A DNA stretch of 17,947 bases from Candidatus Cloacimonetes bacterium 4572_55 (GTDB lineage: Bacteria; 4572-55), in assembly GCA_002084765.1 (NCBI GenBank), contig NBMB01000057.1:1-17947 (forward strand), written 5' to 3'. The notes beneath the pieces were generated by a model, which did not search any database, was not told the DNA's origin, and was given only the letters and a program-made list of their open reading frames with translations. Below, piece by piece: positions 1-7,043 of this stretch; within the stretch, counting starts at the first letter, position 1, and each line of letters starts with the position of its first letter. Made by a program: the position numbers and the translations under genes.

Positions 1-133
1 TGCGGATCGAATTTAAAAGGGGTCCGCAGATTACGCTGATTTCCGCTGATTTTTAAAGCGTCATATAATTCTTATTATCAACTCTTAATCTGCGATAATC
101 TGCGATAATCTGCGGACAAATCTGCGGATCGAA
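1..133. repeat. Intergenic inverted/tandem repeat built on TAATCTGCGGA
   Basis: The stretch is bounded by an 11-base direct repeat (TGCGGATCGAA at 1-11 and 123-133). Inside, GTCCGCAGATTA (22-33) is the exact reverse complement of TAATCTGCGGAC (106-117), and the arms continue imperfectly outward (about 22-51 against 87-117, four mismatches and one gap), leaving a loop of about 35 bases. The right arm is itself three tandem 10-base units starting TAATCTGCG at 86, 96 and 106, followed by a further TCTGCGGA at 121. The same core recurs at 9401-9624. There is no open frame and no U-run, so it is not a standard terminator, although it lies just past the 3' end of the dinG/acyltransferase unit. All of this is seen directly; its function is unknown. 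Confidence 0.75.
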
Positions 134-154
134 CTCTATAATAATGACAAAATC

Positions 155-823
155 TCATCTCGTCACGTCTTTTTCAGCCTGCTGTTGGGCCAGTATCAGA
201 GCTTTCTCGATCTCCAACCGTTTTTTCTCCAGCTCCTTTCGATCCGCGTCGGGAGAGACATAGATCGGCGGATTATAACGGACTACCGCCGTCGTAAATG
301 GATAGGGGATCGCGAACCGGTCCCATGTGTTGAGTTCGATTCGCTTTTTTGCCGTAACTCCGCAGGGAATCACAGGCAATCCAGAATCCCGAGCCAGAAT
401 CGCCGCGCCGATCCGAGCCTGATAACGCGGCCCGCGCGGTCCGTCAGGCGTGATACCCAGATCATATCCTGCGCGTCCCTGCCGGACCATTTCAGCCAAC
501 GCTTGCGCGCCGCGTCGGCTGGTCGATCCCCGAACCGGTGTGAATCCCAGACGTTGCACGGTTCTGGCAATATACTCGCCATCCTTGCTCTGGCTGATCA
601 TAATCCGGGTATCACGTTGCCGCTGCGTATAAGTCGGGATCAGCATTTGGCTGTGCCAAAACGCGAGGATAACCGCGCTGTGTTGGGATTTCAGATTCTG
701 CTCAAGGTCCCGATTTATCAGTCTCACTCGCCAGGACGCGCCCAATAACCGAATCAGCAGGGCACCGAGATGTTCGACTCCAAAAAGCAGCACTTTTTCA
801 GAGATAGAGAGGGGTGCTTTCAT
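155..823 (-). CDS. DUF374-type lysophospholipid acyltransferase family protein
   Basis: This 222-residue protein matches the DUF374 branch of the glycerolipid acyltransferases. Members are thought to transfer acyl chains at the inner membrane during lipid or lipid A assembly; the exact substrate cannot be told here. Visible motifs are FWHSQM (about 55-60), where the usual HX4D block sits in modified form, SQSKDGEYIA (about 77-86), RGSTSRRGAQAL (about 98-109) and ITPDGPRGP (about 124-132), which holds the conserved DGPRGP signature of this branch. An N-terminal hydrophobic stretch (about 12-30) could anchor it to the membrane. The C-terminus is a charged helix. The ATG overlaps the TGA of dinG (ATGA), so translation is probably coupled. 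No separate promoter is visible. The length is normal for the branch. Confidence 0.88.
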   Translation of the reverse strand: MKAPLSISEKVLLFGVEHLGALLIRLLGASWRVRLINRDLEQNLKSQHSAVILAFWHSQMLIPTYTQRQRDTRIMISQSKDGEYIARTVQRLGFTPVRGSTSRRGAQALAEMVRQGRAGYDLGITPDGPRGPRYQARIGAAILARDSGLPVIPCGVTAKKRIELNTWDRFAIPYPFTTAVVRYNPPIYVSPDADRKELEKKRLEIEKALILAQQQAEKDVTR

Positions 824-3738
824 TGCTCTTTATCGCGGCTTGAGTGATAGTCAAAAAAACGTTTTGCCGAGCGCAACATCTCACTCTCCGAGCGAATCTG
901 GTAATATTTGGTGGGAAGGGAGTTCATAAATATGGATCCGTAACGGCTGCGTGTTGCCCGGATATCGGTGATGATCACAAGCCCGATATCGTCCTGACGG
1001 CGGATCAATCTCCCGAATCCCTGCCGAAATTTTAGCACAGCTTTGGGAATCATGTATTTCTCGAATGGATTCAGCCCCTTTTTTGCCAACGCCTCTTGAT
1101 ACGCTTCAGTCAGCGGCTCGTCCGGCACGAGAAAAGGCAGTCGGGTAATAATCAACACTTCCAGCGATTTGCCCGGAATGTCCACGCCCTCCCAAAAACT
1201 GTCAGTCCCAAAAAGGACCGCGTTGCCGCCTTCATCTTTGAACCGATTCAGCAGGCTGGTGCGAGACCCATCCTGTCCCTGTCCCAACAACATGATTCGT
1301 TTGCTCTCAAAATCGTGCTTAACATTATGATATACTTTGTTTAACATACCATAAGAGGTGAATAGAGCAAGAGTTCCGCGTCTGGAGAAAAAGGTCATGC
1401 TTTTGAGCAATTCCCCCACATGTTCGGTGTATGACTGGCTTTTCGGTTCAGGCAAATAGGAGGGTGCCAAGATGAGCGATTGATGCTCGTAATCAAAAGG
1501 CGACCCGACCTGCTTGGAGACGACACGATCCTTTTCCGTGAGCGATTCGACCGAGACAAGCTCGAGACCCACCCGTTCGTTAAAAAATTTAAATGACTGG
1601 TTCACGGCAATCGTGGCGGATGTGAACACAATCGACTTGAGATTGTCATACAACTTCTCTTTGAGGATCGGCCCGACTTCCAGAGGCGCGCTGCGCAAAC
1701 ATGAGTCAAAAGAGTCCGATTTTCTTGCCCCCTCCAGCCAGTACACATGGAGTTCTTCATCCGGCTTAAAAAAGAAATCTAAGGTATCGATCAACCCTTG
1801 GATGTCTCCGATCCTGCCAGCCGTCTCCTGCCGCAGGGTCTCGTAGTGATCGATCCGGCTACTGTCTTCGTCCTCCAAACCTTCTTTCAGCCGATCCAGG
1901 TGCTGTTTCAAACTTTCAAGATGAATTTTCAAATCATCTGTGGGATCTTTAAATTTAGAAAAGAAAGGATGATTGGACAGCAATCTTATTTTTCGCGCGC
2001 CTTTATACACCTTAGCCGATTCCAAACCTCGAATAAAGTCCGTCAGGTTTTGGAAATACGCCATGCTTTCTTCCCATAATTTATGAGAATCCGTTACGGT
2101 CTGAAATATCAGGCTTTGCATCATACCTTTCCAATTCAAATCCGATCGGGACATAGCGACTGCCTGCCGCAACTTCACCAATTGACCCGTCTCGCCCCGA
2201 GCCGTCTTGGTGTATAAACGCTGCGAAATCGCCTTTAATGTCCAAACAGACAAGGAATTTCCGAGAAAATCGGTCGCGACCCGCTCCAAATTATGCGCCT
2301 CATCGATAATCAGTCGGCTGTACTGATCCAGTGCTGAGTTTTCGCTTTGGAGATCGGAAAATAGGAGAGAGTGATTCACCACCACCAAATGCGCGTCGCT
2401 TGCCTGCCTTCGGATGTTATAGAGAAAGCAGGAGCCATTATGAAAATGGGGGCATTCACGGCTCGAGCAATTGCTGGTATCCGCGTTAATTTTTGTCCAT
2501 AACGACGGGTGTTGATAGACCTTGAAGCCATTGCATTCCGTGACGTCGCCGCTTGTTGTTTCCTGCGCCCAAACGACCAGCGGGAGCAGGTGTTGCCGCT
2601 CATCAGGGATCAACTCGACATCCAGATTCTGCAAAACTTCATACCAGCGTCGACGACAAATATAATTATTCCGTCCTTTCAGCAAAACCGCCTTGAAATT
2701 TTTGTCTAAATACCGATGCAGAGTAGGGATGTCCTGATAGAAAAGCTGCTCCTGCAAGTTCTTGGTATTTGTGGAGATCACCACGCGTTCTCCGCGGCGG
2801 ATAGCGTTCAATATCGCGGGAATCAGATAGCCGATAGACTTCCCAGTCCCAGTGCCGGCTTCCACGACCAGAAATTGATTGCGATTAAACGCCTCGCCTG
2901 TCAGGAAGCTCATCTCTTGTTGTTGGGGGCGAACTTCGTATCCCTCCATACGTTCACTGAGCCGCGTCAATCCCTCTTGAATTTCCTTTTTGGCGATCCG
3001 GGTGGGGTTGTCAAGCTCCTGACAACTGCCGTTGCCAAAGACATTGTCCGCTCTGATCAATTCCTCTTTATTATAGGTCTTTGCGCCGATTTTCCGTGAC
3101 AGCGCGTATTTTTTCGACCGTTCCAGGCTGAGTTTCAGCAGATCATTGAAAGGCCAGTCTGCGCCTGTGACCACAGTCTTGATCAGATTGAACGTACTCA
3201 GATCGATCGTCTCCCAACGTTTGATCAGGGAGTAGAGCAGATATGCCGCGCCTTCTGCGTCGTCAAAAGCACTGTGCGCGTTTTCCAGCCGGATATTAAA
3301 ATAGCTCAATAGAGAGGAGAGGCTGTGGTGGCGCATCTGCGGAACAATGAATTTCGACAATTCAAAAGTGTCGTACACTCTATTCGACATTGGGGTCCTC
3401 ATACCCAAATCCGCCATGGATCGCTCAAGAAACCCGACGTCAAAAGGCGCGTTATGAGCGACTAACGGAAGGTTCTCAATAAATTTTAAAAAATCTGGCA
3501 GCACCTGCTCGATCCGCTGAGCACCGCTGACATCCTCCTTTGTAATGCCGGTCAGCCGGGTGATATGATACGGAATCTGGACTCTCGGATCGACCAATTG
3601 GTCAAACTCATCTGTGATCGATCCGTCGATCACTTTCACCGCGCCGATCTCGATGATGCGATTCTCTCTCGGATTCAGCCCGGTTGTCTCTAAGTCAAAA
3701 GCCACATAATGCAGCGGAATGGGATTCGTCTCTTTCAC
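820..3738 (-). CDS. dinG: DinG-family ATP-dependent helicase with N-terminal DnaQ-like 3'-5' exonuclease
   Basis: The 972-residue chain starts with a DEDDh exonuclease: FDLETTG (D15, E17), HNAPFDVGFL (about 95-104) and HSAFDD (H155, D160). A superfamily 2 XPD-like helicase follows: Walker A AGTGTGK (294-300), DEAH (479-482), and a late QGFGRLIRR motif VI. Four cysteines (about 361, 424, 429, 437) are spaced like the Fe-S cluster of E. coli DinG, the first in KGRNNYIC. The protein probably unwinds or trims DNA in repair, replication restart or R-loop removal. I chose the GTG at 3738, preceded by AAAGGA at 8 bases. A TTG at 3759 would add seven residues but has no ribosome site. The acyltransferase gene overlaps its stop codon. 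Function is secure at family level; the cellular role is inferred. Confidence 0.92.
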   Translation of the reverse strand: MKETNPIPLHYVAFDLETTGLNPRENRIIEIGAVKVIDGSITDEFDQLVDPRVQIPYHITRLTGITKEDVSGAQRIEQVLPDFLKFIENLPLVAHNAPFDVGFLERSMADLGMRTPMSNRVYDTFELSKFIVPQMRHHSLSSLLSYFNIRLENAHSAFDDAEGAAYLLYSLIKRWETIDLSTFNLIKTVVTGADWPFNDLLKLSLERSKKYALSRKIGAKTYNKEELIRADNVFGNGSCQELDNPTRIAKKEIQEGLTRLSERMEGYEVRPQQQEMSFLTGEAFNRNQFLVVEAGTGTGKSIGYLIPAILNAIRRGERVVISTNTKNLQEQLFYQDIPTLHRYLDKNFKAVLLKGRNNYICRRRWYEVLQNLDVELIPDERQHLLPLVVWAQETTSGDVTECNGFKVYQHPSLWTKINADTSNCSSRECPHFHNGSCFLYNIRRQASDAHLVVVNHSLLFSDLQSENSALDQYSRLIIDEAHNLERVATDFLGNSLSVWTLKAISQRLYTKTARGETGQLVKLRQAVAMSRSDLNWKGMMQSLIFQTVTDSHKLWEESMAYFQNLTDFIRGLESAKVYKGARKIRLLSNHPFFSKFKDPTDDLKIHLESLKQHLDRLKEGLEDEDSSRIDHYETLRQETAGRIGDIQGLIDTLDFFFKPDEELHVYWLEGARKSDSFDSCLRSAPLEVGPILKEKLYDNLKSIVFTSATIAVNQSFKFFNERVGLELVSVESLTEKDRVVSKQVGSPFDYEHQSLILAPSYLPEPKSQSYTEHVGELLKSMTFFSRRGTLALFTSYGMLNKVYHNVKHDFESKRIMLLGQGQDGSRTSLLNRFKDEGGNAVLFGTDSFWEGVDIPGKSLEVLIITRLPFLVPDEPLTEAYQEALAKKGLNPFEKYMIPKAVLKFRQGFGRLIRRQDDIGLVIITDIRATRSRYGSIFMNSLPTKYYQIRSESEMLRSAKRFFDYHSSRDKEQ

Positions 3739-3807
3739 AGGGTTAGTCCTTTCTCGCAATAATTTAAGGTGCTTGTCATTCAGGACAAGACATGAATTCT
3801 CAGTTCA

Positions 3808-5679
3808 TCAAGTCATTTCTTTCATTGTTTGAGCCGATTCGTTCAAATTTTGCACGCTCAAATTTGTTTGATTTATCCCAGCCGCGACATCCTTAAACCC
3901 GGCGTTGATAGAGTTTATGGCGTCCACAACCTGCTGAATCGCGGCGGCTTGTTGTTGGATATTGACCGCGACCTGCTGAATATTCTCCGACGAGCCGCTG
4001 ATCGACTCAGACAAAATTCGGAACGTCTCGCCCGTTTTTTGCGCGGACGCAACGCTTCTATCCACCATCCTTGTTCCCTCTTCGGTCACCATCACCGTCG
4101 AATTGGTCGCATTCTGAATCTTTCCAACCAAAGCGTTGATACTCTCCGCTGATTTTTTGCTCTGATCCGCCAACTTACGAATCTCCGACGCGACAACGGC
4201 AAATCCTCTGCCATGTTCTCCAGCTCTCGCGGCTTCCACCGCTGCGTTCAACGACAACAGATTGACCTGGTTGGAAATATCTCGCACAATATCCGTGATA
4301 TTTCCGATCTGACCCGTATGCTCGCTCAATTGCAAAATCTGCTCGGCAATATCCTTCACCTTTTGCTTCAGCCCATTCATATCATTGAGAGTGGCCTCCA
4401 CGATGGTCCCGCCCTTTTTCGTCAGATCGACCGCTTCTCGACTGATAATGGCGACGGATTGAATCTGATCCGAGGATCGACTTGAGGAGACTCCCAGCTC
4501 GTCCATGGCCGTGGTCGTGACGCCGACCGACTCGCTCTGCTGATAAATAATCCGCTCCTGCTGATTCGCCGAGCTTGCCATCTCGTTCGCGGCAGAGGAG
4601 ATGTTTGACGCGCTTTCCGCAATGGGTCTGGTCACAGTGCTGGAGATATAGATGATTATCCCAATCAATATCGGAATAAAAATCAGAATAATAAGAATAA
4701 TAAAATTTCGAGTTTCGTTTGCAGATTTCATTATTTCGGACATGGGAATCGAGACATGAAACGCCCAGGGCGTGGAAGAATAACCCACATAAATCGGCAC
4801 ATAAAAATAGAGAAATTCCTCTGCATTGATAACAGACTCTCGATAGCTCACATAAGGATCGCCCCTCTGAAGTGCTTTCAACTCTCTCTCCGCCTTTGCC
4901 CGATCCCCAACCACGTCAAGCAAGTTTTGACCAACCAACTTTATATTCGGATGCACCACGATCGTGCCGTCGTTAGCGATAATCCCGCCATACCCGGTAT
5001 AGAACAGGACGATCTCACCAATCATTTCCTCAAAAAGCGACAACCTTAGATCGACTCCAGCAACGCCTGCCATTTTCCCTTGATAAAAAATCGGCACAAC
5101 CAAGCTGGTAATAAAAGTCTGCCTGCCGTTTATATTGTAATAATAAGGATTCGTGAGGGTCTCCTCGCCGGTCTGTTTTGCCAAAAGGTAATAATCGCCC
5201 ACGCCGGGAACGTCGTAATTGACCAACGGCTCCAAATCAACGCGCGCGCCGTTCCGATACCAATAGGGAATAAATCGACCCGTCTCGTCATGCCCGGGCT
5301 GGTTCACATATTGGCTATCCATGTTGTCAAACGCGTTTGGTTCCCAGCAGGTCCAAACGCCCACAAAATTTTGATCGCCCTCCAGAATTCTCTTTAAAAT
5401 CTGGTTGACATTTTCCCGATTTTGATGCGCGCCGTTTTTCAGTGCCTCCAAAACTTGCGCCAATGTGCGCGCCGCGTCGATAGCAGTCTCCAACTCGGCT
5501 TCCACCACATTGCCGTAACGGTACGCCACATCCTCCGCGCCCTGCAACGTCAACTCTCTTGAGATACTTCTCACCCGAATCGTCACAATAAGCGTGATCA
5601 AAATCATCATAAAAATCACGATCCCGGAGATAGGGAACAAAAATCTATCCCGAAGTTTCATACGCTTTTTACTTTCCAT
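3808..5679 (-). CDS. Methyl-accepting chemotaxis protein with periplasmic dCache-like sensor, HAMP not recognisable
   Basis: This 623-residue transmembrane chemoreceptor signals ligand binding to CheA/CheW. It has TM1 (about 13-35), a periplasmic sensor (about 40-320) and TM2 (about 325-347). The sensor carries FVGVWTCWEPNAFDN, GRFIPYWYR and GVAGVDLRL patterns typical of double Cache domains. After TM2 comes TRPI, but then coiled-coil sequence rather than a full HAMP domain. The signalling hairpin is canonical (NQVNLLSLNAAVEAARAGEHG, about 470-490, then RGFAVVASEIRKLADQS). The chain ends EMT, without a CheR-docking pentapeptide. The ATG at 5679 has GGAG 8 bases upstream. No other chemotaxis gene is in the window, so it is an orphan receptor. 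The ligand is unknown; related Cache sensors bind amino acids, amines or organic acids. Confidence 0.93.
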   Translation of the reverse strand: MESKKRMKLRDRFLFPISGIVIFMMILITLIVTIRVRSISRELTLQGAEDVAYRYGNVVEAELETAIDAARTLAQVLEALKNGAHQNRENVNQILKRILEGDQNFVGVWTCWEPNAFDNMDSQYVNQPGHDETGRFIPYWYRNGARVDLEPLVNYDVPGVGDYYLLAKQTGEETLTNPYYYNINGRQTFITSLVVPIFYQGKMAGVAGVDLRLSLFEEMIGEIVLFYTGYGGIIANDGTIVVHPNIKLVGQNLLDVVGDRAKAERELKALQRGDPYVSYRESVINAEEFLYFYVPIYVGYSSTPWAFHVSIPMSEIMKSANETRNFIILIILIFIPILIGIIIYISSTVTRPIAESASNISSAANEMASSANQQERIIYQQSESVGVTTTAMDELGVSSSRSSDQIQSVAIISREAVDLTKKGGTIVEATLNDMNGLKQKVKDIAEQILQLSEHTGQIGNITDIVRDISNQVNLLSLNAAVEAARAGEHGRGFAVVASEIRKLADQSKKSAESINALVGKIQNATNSTVMVTEEGTRMVDRSVASAQKTGETFRILSESISGSSENIQQVAVNIQQQAAAIQQVVDAINSINAGFKDVAAGINQTNLSVQNLNESAQTMKEMT

Positions 5680-5881
5680 TTTTTGTTCTCCTACTTCAAC
5701 TATCCAATTCCAAACGTCGTTTTTAATTTATCAATATTCTTCATAATATGATCTGTTTTGGTTAAAACCACAACAATTTTCTGATAATGCAAAATATTGT
5801 CAAAACGTAACGCGCGTCCTCTCCTCTCCTTGAGCCATTTTTGGGCGGGCTGATAACCGCTCATTCGTGACAAGCGGCTTT
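5680..5881. other. Intergenic region between radical SAM gene and chemoreceptor
   Basis: This 202-base AT-rich gap has no credible gene. On the minus strand a perfect TTGACA (5798-5803) could be a -35 box for the chemoreceptor, but the sequence at the expected -10 (about AAAATT) is weak. GGTTTTAACC palindromic sequence lies around 5760. Next to the radical SAM stop, CCGCT (5857-5861) and AGCGG (5873-5877) form a small hairpin followed by a T-run. That T-run reads on the plus strand, so it would not end the radical SAM transcript in the usual way. Confidence 0.4.
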
Positions 5882-7012
5882 TTATCGATTGTTCGTATTT
5901 CGGTTTACAGAGGCGAGTAGGGCGCGTTTCGCCATCTCAGTCGGGGTCGTCAAAATAGAGGCGAAAAGCGCGCATTCATATGTGCAAGCGCAACTGCCTT
6001 CTCGGATCGCCCGCCGTATCTTATCCGCTTGTGGGGAACAAAGCAGACGACTCAGCGTGAGGTCTCGCTCTCGCAGATTTCCCATATAGGTTGCGCCGGG
6101 TATCAAATGCGTCATCTCACAAGGCAACACGTCGCCCCGTTCGTTGATCACGACGAATTTATCTCCCGCGGCGCAGTGGCAAGATGTGGCTTTTCCGCGC
6201 ATGATATTTTCTATCTGATCCGAGACAGCTCGCGCCATCTCGGATTTCAAGCGATCCGTATAATTTCGGTCGCCTGTGCGATCCGATTGCCAATGCGCCG
6301 CCCACTCTCGATATTGCTGAACATCGATCTTTCTCACCAGGGGGTCTCGAGTCGTTCCTCTGACTAAGATTAAATTTTTCCGATCCGGCTCAAGCTGCTC
6401 GGATATATAATCGTGAACCTGAGAAAGCGCGTCTTGATTAGCCGAAGAATAGACCGTATCCACAGTGAGAAATATGCTTTCATACTCGCGTTGGAGTTGT
6501 TTTAGTCCTCTGTATGTCTCGTTCATCCGGTCGAACGCGCTTGTGACTCCGCAAAATCGATCATACGATTTCCCGATCATATCCAAAGAAAAATGAACGG
6601 TTAATTTCGTTTTATTTTTCCGAGAATCCGCTCGGGAAAGAACCCTCTCAATCGCGTCTACTGTTCTATTCGGAAAGCTACCAGTCGTATGTATCGAGAG
6701 GCCAAGGGGTTTGCTCTGGTTCAGATAGGCGGTCAAAATTTGATCCAAATCCCGTCGGACAAAGGGCTCGCCTCCGGTTATTGTCACCTGCCAGGGATAG
6801 GGATGACGTCGGGCAAGGATCGCGATTTCTTCAGCCGACAGTTCATGGGTTGGGTCCGCTTGATCGGACTGTTTCCAATAAAAGCACGTCGGGCATCGAT
6901 ACGGACAGCGAGCCGTGACAAAGTGAACTAAGTAGATGGGATAATGCGGTCTTAAGTAGGATTGAAGATAGCGATAGCGCGTCACGCTATTTTTGATAAA
7001 ATCCGTTGCCAT
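5882..7012 (-). CDS. Radical SAM protein with SPASM-like C-terminal cysteine cluster
   Basis: The 376-residue protein has the radical SAM cluster motif CX3CX2C (C36, C40, C43, in CPYRCPTCFYW) and the SAM-binding GGEPF (80-84) on a TIM-barrel pattern. The C-terminal third holds more cysteines: C278 and C280 (CHCAAG), C298 (LPCE), and C341, C343, C347 (CACTYEC). This resembles a SPASM/twitch domain that binds an auxiliary Fe-S cluster. Such enzymes modify peptides, proteins or small molecules through a 5'-deoxyadenosyl radical; the substrate is not evident and no precursor peptide gene is visible nearby. I chose the ATG at 7012 because GGAG lies 5 bases upstream. A start at 7063 would overlap the previous gene and add 17 atypical residues. 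It lies 31 bases after the HMGR-mevalonate kinase stop, so is probably co-transcribed with it. Confidence 0.85.
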   Translation of the reverse strand: MATDFIKNSVTRYRYLQSYLRPHYPIYLVHFVTARCPYRCPTCFYWKQSDQADPTHELSAEEIAILARRHPYPWQVTITGGEPFVRRDLDQILTAYLNQSKPLGLSIHTTGSFPNRTVDAIERVLSRADSRKNKTKLTVHFSLDMIGKSYDRFCGVTSAFDRMNETYRGLKQLQREYESIFLTVDTVYSSANQDALSQVHDYISEQLEPDRKNLILVRGTTRDPLVRKIDVQQYREWAAHWQSDRTGDRNYTDRLKSEMARAVSDQIENIMRGKATSCHCAAGDKFVVINERGDVLPCEMTHLIPGATYMGNLRERDLTLSRLLCSPQADKIRRAIREGSCACTYECALFASILTTPTEMAKRALLASVNRNTNNR

Positions 7013-7043
7013 AGCGTCTCCATTTTTAACAAAGAAAACGCGG

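Noticed and set aside
86-128. Short tandem repeats that could suggest a CRISPR array
   Set aside because: The units are 10 bases with no spacers of 25-40 bases, and no cas gene is present.
185-748. Plus-strand open frame of 187 codons
   Set aside because: It is antisense to the acyltransferase gene, which has clear family motifs. The translation is rich in Arg, Ser and Pro with no domain pattern, typical of a shadow frame.
3772-3789. CTTGTC/GACAAG hairpin between the chemoreceptor and dinG as a terminator
   Set aside because: The stem is six pairs and no T-run follows on the minus strand, so I do not call it.
5857-5883. Hairpin at the 3' end of the radical SAM gene as its terminator
   Set aside because: The stem is only five pairs and the T-run follows on the plus strand, the wrong direction for this gene.
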